Assembly (NCBI GenBank): GCA_016296165.1
Contig: JAEDJV010000004.1
Coordinates: 1 to 46,678, forward strand
Reading direction: 5' to 3'
From: Oscillospiraceae bacterium
GTDB lineage: Bacteria > Bacillota > Clostridia > Oscillospirales > Ruminococcaceae
DNA length: 46,678 bases
Shown: positions 1-8,419 of the stretch, in pieces
How the letters are laid out: every line of letters starts with the position of its first letter
How positions within the stretch are numbered: the first letter of the stretch is position 1
Notes under the pieces: model-generated
Seen by the model: only the letters and a program-made list of their open reading frames with translations
Told to the model about the DNA's origin: nothing
Databases searched by the model: none
Translations under genes and position numbers: made by a program

Positions 1-959
1 ATCATACCTGTTGTTCCGCCAAATTCGAGAAGGTTAATCTTTTCTGTTACCTTGTTTCTAGGGAACATAGCACCGATTGCGTTCGCATAGAGAGCAAATT
101 CAAGGTTCTGATAACCCTTAACATTCTTAGGAACTGAGATAACGCTTGTGTTGATATCCATCTGTTCGAGATCCTTTGAGATACGCATATAATCCTTGGT
201 ATCACCGTAAAGAATTACGTTTCTGATAGGATTTCCTGCGTTTCTGCTTCTGTGGAACTGAAGCATACGGAATATATTTTCGTTTACTGCTTCATATACA
301 TAATCAGCAGAGTTATCATAGTCTGCAGCATCGATAGATGCAAAACGTGAGAATGAAAGCTGATTGTTTTCATAGATATTTAAACTGATGAAGCTTCCGT
401 CAATCTGAACTGCAAGAAGCGGCATCCTTGATCTGTTCTTTTCATCTGAGAGAAGAACTTTTGTGATACAGTTACAGCCGATGATAACTGACTTAAGAGA
501 AATACCCAGCATTGAGAAAACTCTCTTGTATGAGTCAATTACTTCTGTAGGACAGGCAGTAGCAAGTACTGTTACCATATCGTCCCCGCCTTCAGCCTGA
601 ACGCCTTCTACTATAGAATATGAAATTGAATAGGAATCATCGATACCAACCTTAGCCTGCATCTCTGCCTTTACCATCTTTGTGAACTCCTGCTCCTTCT
701 GAGCCTTTCTTACGCTGAGTTCCTTGAAAATTGTCATGTTGGAAGAAATGCTTACGATAGCTTCCTTATCCATCATTCTGTTCTGCTTGATTTTCTGGTT
801 CATAATAGTGGCAAGTCTTGGAACATCCTTAACGTGACCGTTTACTATGATATCCTCATCAATGTTGAGTGTTGCAGCAGAACTGATGCTTATCTTGTTC
901 TTGTTTTCAACACCTTTGATAATTCGTATGTTTCTATCTGTTATATCAAAAGATAGCAT
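1..959 (-). CDS. pilM: PilM-like type IV pilus assembly protein (partial)
   Basis: The reading frame is open from the ATG at 959 to the left edge of the window, so about 319 N-terminal residues are visible and the C-terminus is missing. The start is set by a GAGGTGG ribosome binding site 7 bases upstream. The protein begins MLSFDITDRNIRI, which resembles the actin-like fold of PilM, where the first strand is typically a short D-x-T/S nucleotide-binding segment. It also has a later segment (LLEFGGTTGM) like a second phosphate-binding loop, close to the window edge. PilM is the cytoplasmic actin-like protein that joins the PilN/PilO inner-membrane platform of type IV pili. It lies 48 bases downstream of pilC in the same direction, which supports the assignment. 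It could also be a more general PilM/FtsA-like protein; the family call is from sequence impression and context. Confidence 0.7.
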   Translation of the reverse strand, partial: MLSFDITDRNIRIIKGVENKNKISISSAATLNIDEDIIVNGHVKDVPRLATIMNQKIKQNRMMDKEAIVSISSNMTIFKELSVRKAQKEQEFTKMVKAEMQAKVGIDDSYSISYSIVEGVQAEGGDDMVTVLATACPTEVIDSYKRVFSMLGISLKSVIIGCNCITKVLLSDEKNRSRMPLLAVQIDGSFISLNIYENNQLSFSRFASIDAADYDNSADYVYEAVNENIFRMLQFHRSRNAGNPIRNVILYGDTKDYMRISKDLEQMDINTSVISVPKNVKGYQNLEFALYANAIGAMFPRNKVTEKINLLEFGGTTGM

Positions 960-1007
960 TAAATTTCCACCTCTCTGTGTTTATATTTTAAATTTAATAA
1001 TTGGTTG

Positions 1008-2138
1008 TTATATATTTTCAAGTCCGCTGAGTGATTCATAGATAGCCGGATATACACCTGCAAGCAGGAGACCAACTACAACACCAAGGAATATAATTGC
1101 AACCGGTTCAAGGAGAGATACAAGCCTCTGTACGGCTGAATCCGCTTCTTCATCGTAGTAATCAGCTGATTTTTCAAGAATATCATCAAGGGCACCTGCT
1201 TCTTCACCAACGAACAGGATTGAGCAGAACATAGATTCAAAAATCTCAGTTCGCGTAATAGCTGCTGAAAGAGGTTCACCTTGTTTAACCTCATCGATTA
1301 CCTGTTTGAATTTGTCTGATACATACAAATTGTTAAGTACGTCAGACGATCTCTGAAGACATTCAACCATAGGTATACCGCTTGAGTACAGCGAAGATAA
1401 TGTTCTGGCAAAACGAGCCGTATAAATCTTAACCATAAGCGGACCTACCTTAGGTGCTGTTATTTTATACATATCAATTTTGTATTTTATAGACGGAACT
1501 TTCAATGCATAAACTATACCAGCTGTCAATGCTGCAACTGCAACTAAAATAAGGTACCAGTAATTAATGAAGATCTCATTTCCCTTAAGAAGAAACTGTG
1601 CTATTATGTTGAGGTTCTTCGGGTCATCACCGAACAACGGCTTGAGTACAGGAATGATAACTGTAAAAATGAGAATACATACTGCAACGCAAAGTACAAG
1701 AAGAATAATAGGATAGATAAGTGCTCCTCTTATAGTGTTGTTCATCTTGTTTTCCTTATCATAATGAGCTTCAAGTCTCTTCATGATAATATCCATCTGA
1801 CCGCTGCTCTCACCGGCACCGACCATGCTCTTCATGAACTTAGGGAATGCGTCTCCCTGCATCTCAAGAGCGTTTGAAAACGATTCACCTTTCTGAACCT
1901 GTTCATAGATATCGAGCCATATCTTTGTTGCCTTTTCATTTTCCTGCTCTTTGCTTAGGATGTCAAGTGCTTTTACAAGTGTAAGTCCTGATGAAAGCAT
2001 CGCACTGAGCTGACGACAATTGAATGACAACTCTTTGGTTTTGAACTTGTAAACCTGCTTGTTTTCCTCTGTAGTATTATTTTTACTGCCGGACTTTGAT
2101 GTGTTAATATCGCCCTTGGCAATAGAAATCTTACTCAT
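1008..2138 (-). CDS. pilC: Type II secretion / type IV pilus inner-membrane protein PilC (GspF family)
   Basis: A 376-residue protein with the two-repeat GspF layout. After a charged N-terminal region of about 40 residues comes a first helical domain (FNCRQLSAMLSSGLTLVKAL, G-E-S-F, P-x-F, V-G-A-G-E-S-S-G), then a membrane segment around residues 140-165. A second membrane segment lies near 190-210, and a second copy of the same domain follows (FARTLSSLYSSGIPMVECL, F-V-G-E-E-A-G-A-L). A final membrane helix rich in V, G and L sits near the C-terminus. Length and repeats match PilC/GspF, the platform protein that couples the pilus ATPases to pilin assembly in the cytoplasmic membrane. The ATG has GGAGGT six bases upstream. 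It is followed by the pilM-like gene after 48 bases, probably as one transcript. Confidence 0.88.
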   Translation of the reverse strand: MSKISIAKGDINTSKSGSKNNTTEENKQVYKFKTKELSFNCRQLSAMLSSGLTLVKALDILSKEQENEKATKIWLDIYEQVQKGESFSNALEMQGDAFPKFMKSMVGAGESSGQMDIIMKRLEAHYDKENKMNNTIRGALIYPIILLVLCVAVCILIFTVIIPVLKPLFGDDPKNLNIIAQFLLKGNEIFINYWYLILVAVAALTAGIVYALKVPSIKYKIDMYKITAPKVGPLMVKIYTARFARTLSSLYSSGIPMVECLQRSSDVLNNLYVSDKFKQVIDEVKQGEPLSAAITRTEIFESMFCSILFVGEEAGALDDILEKSADYYDEEADSAVQRLVSLLEPVAIIFLGVVVGLLLAGVYPAIYESLSGLENI

Positions 2139-2633
2139 TAAACCACCTCCGAAATAAATTTATATAGTTTTCACAAACTAAGAGCATAAATAGACACACT
2201 ACTCTAATAATATAATTATATCATCACATGTCATAAATTGCAATTGTGCATTTCACATAAATACATGGTATTTATTTATAAAAATGCACCAACGAGATTG
2301 TTTATGGCACATATACAACAAAATGTATAGCTGATTTTTGCATTTTTATGTTTTATATTGTATATTTATTACATATATGTAATATTACTTTAAACCACTT
2401 TGTGTCAAAACCTATAATATGACCACTATTCGACACACCATTTTGTGTATTACGTATATTAATGTATCAATATCCACAACATCAAAAATTTTACATTCTC
2501 TTTTTACATACAGATTATGAAAACGTTTTATTTTTTATGATTATACTATGAAAACAGCTGTCTCAATATTATGAAACAGCTGTTTTTTAAGTTATAGTGA
2601 AAAAATATCATTCTACTGATTTACCATATATAA
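2139..2633. other. AT-rich gene-free spacer upstream of pilC
   Basis: About 495 bases with no convincing gene on either strand. It should carry the pilC promoter. A minus-strand TTGACA lies at 2406-2401, with AT-rich -10-like hexamers about 16-17 bases further on. Just downstream is a perfect 16-bp palindrome, ATTACATATATGTAAT, at 2368-2383, which could be an operator or simply AT-rich symmetry. The terminator of the riboflavin operon lies at the other end. No further structure was recognised. Confidence 0.4.
2551..2588 (-). terminator. Hairpin terminator downstream of ribH
   Basis: Arms AAAACAGCTGT (2551-2561) and ACAGCTGTTTT (2576-2586) form an 11-bp stem around a 14-base loop. A T run follows on the plus strand, and TTTT ends the stem on the minus strand, so it can act in both directions. 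It lies 46 bases past the ribH stop and is the likely end of the riboflavin operon. Confidence 0.6.
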
Positions 2634-3095
2634 TCAGATTTTCTTCATAAGGCTTATCATCTCAAGTGCTGCCATTGCACAATCGTACCCTTTGTTTCCG
2701 GCCTTTGTTCCGGCTCTTTCAATAGCCTGCTCGATGTTTTCGGTTGTGAGAACGCCGAAAAGAACCGGTATTCCGCTTTCAAGTGATACCTGAGCAATTC
2801 CCTTTGAAACTTCAGAGCACACATAATCATAGTGTGTTGTTGAACCTCTTATAACTGCACCAACACAGATTACTGCATCATATCTTCCGCTTAAGGCAAG
2901 TTTCTTTGCTGCAAGAGGTATCTCAAACGCACCCGGAACCCACGCCAGATCAATATTTTCAGGGGTTATTTCATGTCTTAGAAGTGCATCTTCTGCTCCG
3001 CCGATAAGTTTTGATGTGATAAATTCGTTAAATCTTGAAGCAACAATTGCTATCCTTGCTTCCTTTGCTATAAATGAGCCTTCAATAATGTTCAT
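2634..3095 (-). CDS. ribH: 6,7-dimethyl-8-ribityllumazine synthase
   Basis: RibH condenses 5-amino-6-ribitylamino-uracil with 3,4-dihydroxy-2-butanone 4-phosphate to give lumazine, the second-last step of riboflavin synthesis. The 153-residue length is normal. Visible family motifs are the N-terminal VASRFNEFI segment, VPGAFEIPLAAKKLA, the GAVIRGSTTHYDYVCSEV block with the substrate-contacting histidine, and the P-V-x-F-G-V-L-T segment followed by A-G-x-K-A-G-N-K-G. The ATG has GGAGG seven to eight bases upstream. It is the last gene of the ribD-ribE-ribBA-ribH operon, 33 bases after ribBA, and is followed by a hairpin terminator. Nothing unusual was seen. Confidence 0.96.
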   Translation of the reverse strand: MNIIEGSFIAKEARIAIVASRFNEFITSKLIGGAEDALLRHEITPENIDLAWVPGAFEIPLAAKKLALSGRYDAVICVGAVIRGSTTHYDYVCSEVSKGIAQVSLESGIPVLFGVLTTENIEQAIERAGTKAGNKGYDCAMAALEMISLMKKI

Positions 3096-3128
3096 TGTTT
3101 TTTCCTCCGTTATAATTTACATTTATTT

Positions 3129-4334
3129 TCAGTCATCATAGGTAAACATATGTCCCATACGACGCTGTTTGGTCTTCAGGTAAAATTCATCCTGTTCTGT
3201 TGATTCCATCTGCAGCGGAACTCTTTCTGTTATCTCTATTCCGTAATCTGAAAGATCTGCAATCTTAAGCGGATTGTTTGTCATGAGTCTGAGCTTTGAA
3301 GCACCAAAGTATTTGAGCATCTGTGCTCCGCAGCTGTAGTCTCTCATATCTGCCGGAAAGCCAAGTCTGATGTTGGCGTCAACTGTATCAAGTCCCTGTT
3401 CCTGGAGAACGTATGCTTTTATCTTGTTGATAAGGCCTATCCCTCTGCCCTCCTGTCTGAGATACAGGATAATGCCCCTGCCTTCAGAGGCAACCATTTT
3501 CATTGCCGCTTCGAGCTGCTGTCCGCAGTCGCAGCGTTTGGAGCCGAAGACATCACCGGTAAGACACTCTGAATGAACACGACAGAGAACGGGATTACCG
3601 TCAGAAACATCTCCCATTGTAAGGGCAATATGGTGTTCTCCGGTGATTGAATTCTGAAAACCATGTATCTCAAAATCACCGTACTTTGACGGAAGTTTTG
3701 CATCTGTAATGTGTTCCATAAATATGTCATAGCGTTTTCTGTATGCCTGAAGATCTGCTATTGTGATAAATTTTATTCCATGCTCTCTGGCGAGTTTCTT
3801 AAGTCCGTCCTGCCTCATCATTGTGCCGTCATCAGCCATGATCTCGCAGCAGAGGCCAACCTGTTTAAGTCCTGCAAGCCTCATAAGGTCAACTGTAGCT
3901 TCTGTGTGACCGTTTCTTTCAAGTACACCGCCCGGTTTTGCCTCAAGCGGAAACATATGTCCGGGTCTTCTGAAATCCTGTGGCTTAACGCCTTCCTCAA
4001 CGCATTTCATTGCTGTTATCGATCTCTCTGCAGCAGATATGCCGGTGGTTGTATCCTTGTAGTCAATGGATACGGTAAACGCTGTGCAGTGATTATCGGT
4101 ATTGTTCTTAACCATCTGTGAAAGTCCCAGCCTGGATGTGTATTCACTACTCATCGGCATACATATAAGTCCCTTTCCGTAAGTAGCCATGAAGTTCACA
4201 TTAGCCTGTGTAGCAAATTCTGCGGCACAGATAAAGTCACCTTCATTTTCACGATTGTCGTCATCTGTTACCAGAATTATCTTTCCGGCTCTGAGATCTT
4301 CAAGCGCTTCATCTATTGTATTATAGGTAAACAT
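3129..4334 (-). CDS. ribBA: Bifunctional 3,4-dihydroxy-2-butanone 4-phosphate synthase / GTP cyclohydrolase II
   Basis: A 401-residue fusion carrying both entry reactions of riboflavin synthesis. The N-terminal half (about residues 1-200) is RibB, converting ribulose 5-phosphate to dihydroxybutanone phosphate. It has the acidic DDDNRENEGDF loop and the later RPGHMFPL and RNGHTEATVDL blocks. The C-terminal half is RibA, which opens GTP. It keeps the zinc ligands in HSECLTGDVFGSKRCDCG, the RQEGRGIGL loop, and the NPLKI segment near the end. Both active sites look intact. The ATG has AAGGAAG about 11 bases upstream. It is separated from ribE by a 164-base spacer, longer than the other gaps in this operon. 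Confidence 0.96.
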   Translation of the reverse strand: MFTYNTIDEALEDLRAGKIILVTDDDNRENEGDFICAAEFATQANVNFMATYGKGLICMPMSSEYTSRLGLSQMVKNNTDNHCTAFTVSIDYKDTTTGISAAERSITAMKCVEEGVKPQDFRRPGHMFPLEAKPGGVLERNGHTEATVDLMRLAGLKQVGLCCEIMADDGTMMRQDGLKKLAREHGIKFITIADLQAYRKRYDIFMEHITDAKLPSKYGDFEIHGFQNSITGEHHIALTMGDVSDGNPVLCRVHSECLTGDVFGSKRCDCGQQLEAAMKMVASEGRGIILYLRQEGRGIGLINKIKAYVLQEQGLDTVDANIRLGFPADMRDYSCGAQMLKYFGASKLRLMTNNPLKIADLSDYGIEITERVPLQMESTEQDEFYLKTKQRRMGHMFTYDD

Positions 4335-4498
4335 TGGTTATTTTTCTTCCTTTCAACGTTTGTTTTTGGTTTAATTGTCAACCAGTCAGGTTTAATTTTA
4401 AACTCAGATTCAACTGATTTTTACGGTTGCCACCACCACGTTTCCAGGGTTGGTTTCAAACCCGTTAAACGCACTCGAATTCGGTTTAACAACCATGA
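4335..4498 (-). other. Spacer between ribE and ribBA with a possible 28-codon ORF
   Basis: This 164-base gap interrupts an otherwise tightly packed operon. The half next to ribE is less AT-rich than usual for a spacer here. On the minus strand an ATG at 4496, five bases after the ribE stop, opens a 28-codon frame to a TGA at 4410-4412, beginning MVVKPNSSAFNGF. No clear ribosome binding site precedes it. Several copies of GGTTTAA or its complement are scattered through the gap (for example near 4369, 4389 and 4482). I do not recognise the peptide. It may be non-coding leader sequence for ribBA. Confidence 0.25.
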
Positions 4499-5161
4499 TC
4501 AGAAACCGTTGCGAATGAGCATTTCACGTGTTATACGCGATGTGTTGTCAACCGGATTTCCGGTTGATTCAGGGTTTAATCCCATGAGCTTTTCGACATA
4601 TTTTCCTATCATATCGCACTCTATATTAATGAGGTTTCCAGGTTGTTTGGAGAGGAGAGTTGTTTCAGAAGCAGTATGGGGTATTATGGAAACTTTAAAA
4701 TCATTATCCGTTACAGAAGCAACCGTAAGACTTATTCCGTCAAGTGCTACCGAACCTTTTTCAACTATATATTTCATAATACTACTGCCGGCTGCAACAG
4801 TTACCCAGACAGCATTTTCTTCTCTTTTCATTGAAACTATTTTTCCGGTTCCGTCTATATGACCGGATACTATATGCCCACCGAAACGTCCCCCGCACAA
4901 CATAGCCCGTTCCATGTTGACACAGTCCCCGGGTTTAAGCGAGCCGAGTGAACTCCTCCTCATCGTTTCTGCCATAACATCTGCCGTGAAAGTACTGTCC
5001 GTTATATCGGTTGCGGTCAGACACACCCCGTTTACTGCTATACTGTCTCCCTCATGAATATCACTAAGAACGACTGATGCCCGAAAAGTTATCTTTGAAG
5101 AAACATTTCCTTTTCTGACTGCAGCAACTGTTCCTTTTTCCTCTATGATGCCCGTAAACAA
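4499..5161 (-). CDS. ribE: Riboflavin synthase, alpha subunit (TTG start)
   Basis: RibE dismutates two 6,7-dimethyl-8-ribityllumazine molecules to riboflavin and the pyrimidine precursor. The protein shows the two tandem lumazine-binding barrels of the family: repeat one has FTGIIEEKGTV, IAVNGVCLTA and GGHIVSGHIDGTG; repeat two has VEKGSVALDGISLTV and P-H-T-A-x-E-T-T-L. The start chosen is TTG at 5161, which gives the canonical beginning [start]-FTGIIEEKG and has GGAGGT seven bases upstream. A longer frame from TTG at 5176 would place the ribosome binding site inside the gene. Only one base separates it from the ribD stop, suggesting translational coupling. Confidence 0.94.
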   Translation of the reverse strand: MFTGIIEEKGTVAAVRKGNVSSKITFRASVVLSDIHEGDSIAVNGVCLTATDITDSTFTADVMAETMRRSSLGSLKPGDCVNMERAMLCGGRFGGHIVSGHIDGTGKIVSMKREENAVWVTVAAGSSIMKYIVEKGSVALDGISLTVASVTDNDFKVSIIPHTASETTLLSKQPGNLINIECDMIGKYVEKLMGLNPESTGNPVDNTSRITREMLIRNGF

Positions 5162-5162
5162 T

Positions 5163-6260
5163 CTATACACCTCCAACCTTGTATTCTATAAGGATGTCTT
5201 CACCTATGGTACGGATAACAGGCTCTGAAAGTTTAAAAGCTTCATCCGGAAACTCCACACCTATGCCGCCTATTGCACTTTTCGCGGCTGTACCTCCAAA
5301 AATCTTAGGTGCTATATATACCTGAATCTTATTTACAATTTTGCTTTGCAGAGCACTGTATGCAAGTTCCGGACCTCCTTCAAGAAGTATGCTGTCAATA
5401 TGTACTTCTGAAGCAAGATGTTTCATCAAAGTCCTGAGATTTACTTTTCCGTCACATGAATCGGTTACTATTATACTGGCACCGAGCTGCTCAAGCCTGC
5501 TGATTTTTTCCCTGTTCCTGCTGACTGTTGCAATATATGTAGGAAATTCCCCTGCAGTCCTCATTATATTGCTGTCTTCAGGAATCCTAAGGCTGCTGTC
5601 ACATATTATTCTTGAATGAACACCCGAATCTTCAAGACGGCATGTAAGCATAGGATTATCAGCAAGTACTGTACCTATTCCCACCATTACTGCCGCTGTT
5701 CTCTTTCTGGTATACTGAACATCCTGACGCGATTCTTCTGAGGTAATCCACTTTGACGCACCGGTTCTTGACGCAATCTTTCCGTCTGCAGTCATGGCGT
5801 ACTTCAGAATAACATATGGAGTTTTGGTTGAGATATAGTGAAAGAATATATCATTGAGTGCATCGCATTCATTTCTGAGTACGCCCTCTGTTACCTCTAT
5901 ACCATGTTTGCGAAGTATTGACGCCCCTTTCCCTGCAACAAGCGGGTTTGGATCTGAAGAGCCGATAAAGACTCTTTTTATTTTATTCTCAATCAGAGCC
6001 TCGGTACACGGCGGAGTTTTTCCATAATGACAGCAAGGCTCAAGTGTGACATACATATCCGCACCTTCTGCACTCTCTGTACATGACGCAAACGCATTTC
6101 TCTCAGCGTGCAGTTGTCCGCAGCGGCGGTGATACCCGCTGCCTATGATACGTTCATTCTTTACTATGACCGCACCTACAAGAGGATTCGGGTTTACAAA
6201 ACCAATCCCGCATCTGGCAAGTTCTATCGCCATACGCATATATTTTTCGTGATTTGCCAT
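5163..6260 (-). CDS. ribD: Bifunctional diaminohydroxyphosphoribosylaminopyrimidine deaminase / 5-amino-6-(5-phosphoribosylamino)uracil reductase
   Basis: RibD carries out the second and third steps after GTP opening. The N-terminal deaminase domain (about residues 1-145) has the zinc-site HAERNAF and the PCCHYGKTPPC block. The C-terminal reductase domain has KYAMTADGKIA, S-K-W-I-T-S-E-E-S-R, VGIGTVLADNPMLTCR and LLEGGPELAYS. At about 365 residues it is full length. I place the start at ATG 6260 (MANHEKYMRMA), eight bases after AGAAAGAG. A GTG nine bases further upstream is in frame but overlaps that site. It is the first gene of the riboflavin operon, directly downstream of the FMN riboswitch and its terminator. 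Confidence 0.95.
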   Translation of the reverse strand: MANHEKYMRMAIELARCGIGFVNPNPLVGAVIVKNERIIGSGYHRRCGQLHAERNAFASCTESAEGADMYVTLEPCCHYGKTPPCTEALIENKIKRVFIGSSDPNPLVAGKGASILRKHGIEVTEGVLRNECDALNDIFFHYISTKTPYVILKYAMTADGKIASRTGASKWITSEESRQDVQYTRKRTAAVMVGIGTVLADNPMLTCRLEDSGVHSRIICDSSLRIPEDSNIMRTAGEFPTYIATVSRNREKISRLEQLGASIIVTDSCDGKVNLRTLMKHLASEVHIDSILLEGGPELAYSALQSKIVNKIQVYIAPKIFGGTAAKSAIGGIGVEFPDEAFKLSEPVIRTIGEDILIEYKVGGV

Positions 6261-6280
6261 AAATATCACTCTTTCTGAAA

Positions 6281-6314
6281 AATAAAAAACACCCTGAAAA
6301 AATCTTCAGGATGC
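6281..6314 (-). terminator. Riboswitch-controlled terminator upstream of ribD
   Basis: On the minus strand GCATCCTGAA (6314-6305) can pair with TTCAGGGTGT (6299-6290) in a 10-bp stem with two G-U pairs, followed directly by TTTTTATTTTT. It lies between the FMN aptamer and the ribD ribosome binding site. This is the standard position for premature termination when FMN is bound. Confidence 0.85.
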
Positions 6315-6349
6315 TTATCAATCATACCATTATAACAATAAAATTAATA

Positions 6350-6470
6350 GTGTGACCGCTTCTACCATCCGGACTTTACCGTCGGTACCGGAATCTCACC
6401 GGTTCGGCCTCATCAGAGGTTAGCGGACTTTACCGCCGGTTATGAATTGCACATTTTCCTGAAGCTCAAT
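6350..6470 (-). promoter_or_regulatory. FMN riboswitch (RFN element)
   Basis: The minus strand carries the conserved RFN core: ACCGGCGGTAAAGTCCGC, then a variable stem, then CCGACGGTAAAGTCCGGATG and GGTAGAAG. The closing P1 stem can form from GCTTC (6465-6461) and GAAGC (6362-6358). The aptamer binds FMN and controls the riboflavin operon. The terminator just downstream indicates control at the level of transcription. Boundaries are approximate to a few bases. Confidence 0.96.
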
Positions 6471-6479
6471 CTATATTTT

Positions 6480-6508
6480 AGTTTATCACATAGATTAATT
6501 CGTGTCAA
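6480..6508 (-). promoter_or_regulatory. Promoter of the riboflavin operon
   Basis: Minus-strand TTGACA (6508-6503), a 17-base spacer and TAAACT (6485-6480). Transcription would begin about seven bases further on, just ahead of the first riboswitch stem. Seen by eye; spacing is ideal. Confidence 0.7.
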
Positions 6509-6552
6509 TAGAAAAAAATTTTAAAAAAATTTATTTTTCCTGGCCTTTTTTA

Positions 6553-6561
6553 TGTTATAAT
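6553..6561 (+). promoter_or_regulatory. Extended -10 promoter of the sigma factor gene
   Basis: TGTTATAAT at 6553-6561 is a perfect extended -10. No good -35 hexamer is found 17 bases upstream, where the sequence is mostly A and T. It lies about 58 bases before the sigma factor ATG. Confidence 0.5.
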
Positions 6562-6618
6562 TTCGAATGTACTAATTGAAAGGTGAAAAGCCGGAAAATA
6601 AAAAGGGGGTAATAAAAA

Positions 6619-7185
6619 ATGACAGATGATGAATTTGTACATATGCTTGAGACTGATCCGGACAGTGCATACAGCATGATTATAGATCAGTACGGAAATC
6701 TGGTTTATGCCATTGTACTTAACAAACTGAAAAATATCTCTTCAAGAGAAGATATAGAAGACTGTGTAAGTGATATTTTCGTAGAGTTATTCCAGCACTA
6801 TAAGGAATTCAGAAGTAAGGCAGGAACACTTAAGGCATTTATCAGCACTATAGCTAAAAGAAAAGCCATAGACGAATACAGGAAACTCTCAAAAAAATAT
6901 ATAAGGTCTGTAAGCATAGATGATGAAAATGAAGATGATTTTTTCACAGAGGACACGCCGGAAACAAATTCAGCCGAGATGTCCGAAAAAAGACTGATAT
7001 GGGATACTATACGAAATCTTGGTGAGCCTGACAGCATTATACTTATTCAGCAGTTTTTCTATAACAAAACAGTCAGGGAAACAGCACAGTTCCTGTCTAT
7101 GACCGCTGCTTCCGTACAGAAGAGAAGCAAAAGAGCAAGGGAAAAATTAAAAAACACACTTGCAGAAGCCGGAGTCACGTACTGA
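6619..7185 (+). CDS. RNA polymerase sigma factor, sigma-70 family (ECF-like)
   Basis: A 188-residue protein with the two-domain layout of ECF sigma factors. Residues about 20-90 form region 2 (DQYGNLVYAIVLNKL, then DIEDCVSDIFVELFQHYKEF, L-K-A-F-I-S-T-I-A-K-R-K-A-I-D-E-Y-R-K). A short acidic linker follows, and residues about 130-185 form region 4 with the helix-turn-helix TVRETAQFLSMTAASVQKRSKRAREKL. The ATG follows AAGGGGG. The next gene starts 14 bases after its stop and encodes a membrane protein that looks like its anti-sigma partner, so it probably responds to an envelope signal. The regulon cannot be read from the window. Confidence 0.9.
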   Translation: MTDDEFVHMLETDPDSAYSMIIDQYGNLVYAIVLNKLKNISSREDIEDCVSDIFVELFQHYKEFRSKAGTLKAFISTIAKRKAIDEYRKLSKKYIRSVSIDDENEDDFFTEDTPETNSAEMSEKRLIWDTIRNLGEPDSIILIQQFFYNKTVRETAQFLSMTAASVQKRSKRAREKLKNTLAEAGVTY

Positions 7186-7198
7186 AAGGGTGAGAAAA

Positions 7199-8296
7199 TT
7201 GACGAAAAAAGAAAGAATGATATTAAGTCATATGGATGAAAAATCAGTTGAAGAAATAGCAGAGTTTACTGAAGGACTCGATGCAGCCGCAAAAAAGAGA
7301 ATACTTGAAAAGTGCAGAACAAAAATAAATAATGACAACAAAAACGGAGTGATTAACATGAAAATAAATTCAGACATAAAATATACAGAGGCTGAGACCA
7401 AAGTAAAGAGAACAGAAAAGGCAAGAATCATACCAACTGTTTTGTCAGTTGCAGCATGCTTTACCGTTATAATCGGTTCTGCTGCAGTAATATCCCAGCT
7501 AAAAAAAGATAATAACAATATCTCCCCGTCCTCGACGTTTACTGAGGTTACTTCTGAAACCACAGCAGAATCTTATGTATCTGATATATCCGACGTATCA
7601 TCTGAAGCAGAGATAATTACATCTTTTCCAGAAACCGCTGTAACCGAAGAAACACACCCAGCTGAACAGACATCTGCCCCGACAACAGAGGCAACAGAGG
7701 TAACAGAGGCAACTGTAATTTCAGAAAAAAAACCTGATGACTACGCAAAGGAATACAGTAATATTTTCATTAATCAGGCTGAAGAATTAGGCAACGGCTA
7801 TATCCTGACGCATGGATTCGGAATAAAAACTTCGAACAATGAGGTATTGCTCTATGATACAGAAGACGAAAGCATATATTATTGTGGTGATACTGACTTC
7901 TATTATGAAAATCGTGAAGACTATATCGACTATCCTTTCTTGAATGAAGCCTACCCTGTTGATGATTCAAGATTCAGCAGCAATCAGGATTATACAGACT
8001 ATATGCTGAAAATATTTACTGAAAATTATCTCAGCAGATATTGCGGAGGTACTGATCACAAGCGCTTTATAGAAGCAGACGGAAAAATATTTGAACCTAT
8101 TGCCAATAAAGGCCTGCTGTTCGACAAATGGAATACTGATTCTTTTAACATCGAAGACATAATTCCGGACAAATCATTTACTGTCATAACAGAAACACTT
8201 ATAGATACTGGTGAATCAATTACCAATGTAAAAATAAATTATGTAAAAACACAGGATGGCTGGAAGGTTGATGATATCATAGATATAAGTGATTAG
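7199..8296 (+). CDS. Putative membrane-anchored anti-sigma factor / sigma-associated protein (TTG start)
   Basis: The best start is TTG at 7199, eight bases after AAAGGG, which gives a 365-residue protein. A longer frame overlaps the sigma gene and lacks a ribosome binding site. Residues 1 to about 75 are a charged cytoplasmic region (EEIAEFTEGLDAAAKKRIL). One membrane helix follows near residues 77-100 (VLSVAACFTVIIGSAAVI), then a long Thr/Ser/Glu-rich linker with TE-repeats. An extracellular domain follows, ending in a segment like a small stress-sensor fold (KINYVKTQDGWKVDDI). The single membrane span, position after a sigma gene and near overlap fit an anti-sigma factor. No zinc-finger motif was seen, and the function is inferred from context. 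Confidence 0.65.
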   Translation: MTKKERMILSHMDEKSVEEIAEFTEGLDAAAKKRILEKCRTKINNDNKNGVINMKINSDIKYTEAETKVKRTEKARIIPTVLSVAACFTVIIGSAAVISQLKKDNNNISPSSTFTEVTSETTAESYVSDISDVSSEAEIITSFPETAVTEETHPAEQTSAPTTEATEVTEATVISEKKPDDYAKEYSNIFINQAEELGNGYILTHGFGIKTSNNEVLLYDTEDESIYYCGDTDFYYENREDYIDYPFLNEAYPVDDSRFSSNQDYTDYMLKIFTENYLSRYCGGTDHKRFIEADGKIFEPIANKGLLFDKWNTDSFNIEDIIPDKSFTVITETLIDTGESITNVKINYVKTQDGWKVDDIIDISD

Positions 8297-8327
8297 TTAA
8301 CTTAAACAACGTAAGATATAACAAACT

Positions 8328-8370
8328 AAATTATAGTTAACGAAAAAGGTTTCGTTAACTATAATTTTTT
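8328..8370 (+). terminator. Long perfect hairpin terminator after the sigma/anti-sigma pair
   Basis: Arms at 8328-8345 (AAATTATAGTTAACGAAA) and 8350-8367 are perfectly complementary over 18 bp with a four-base loop, followed by a T run. It lies 31 bases past the stop. The arm sequence is related to the hairpin at 20294-20328. Confidence 0.85.
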
Positions 8371-8419
8371 CGTTTGTGTAATCTTTTTACGAACGGACCA
8401 CAAAACCGCATTATTTTAT

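Noticed and set aside
847..1041. Plus-strand 64-codon frame across the end of pilC and start of pilM
   Set aside because: It is antisense to the two pilus genes and lacks a ribosome binding site.
3370..4121. Plus-strand frames of 68 and 136 codons inside ribBA
   Set aside because: Shadows of a fully conserved enzyme gene on the other strand.
7684..7715. Repeated ACAGAGG-x-AAC units in the sigma-associated protein gene
   Set aside because: They encode a Thr/Glu linker in frame; low-complexity coding, not a CRISPR or variable repeat array.
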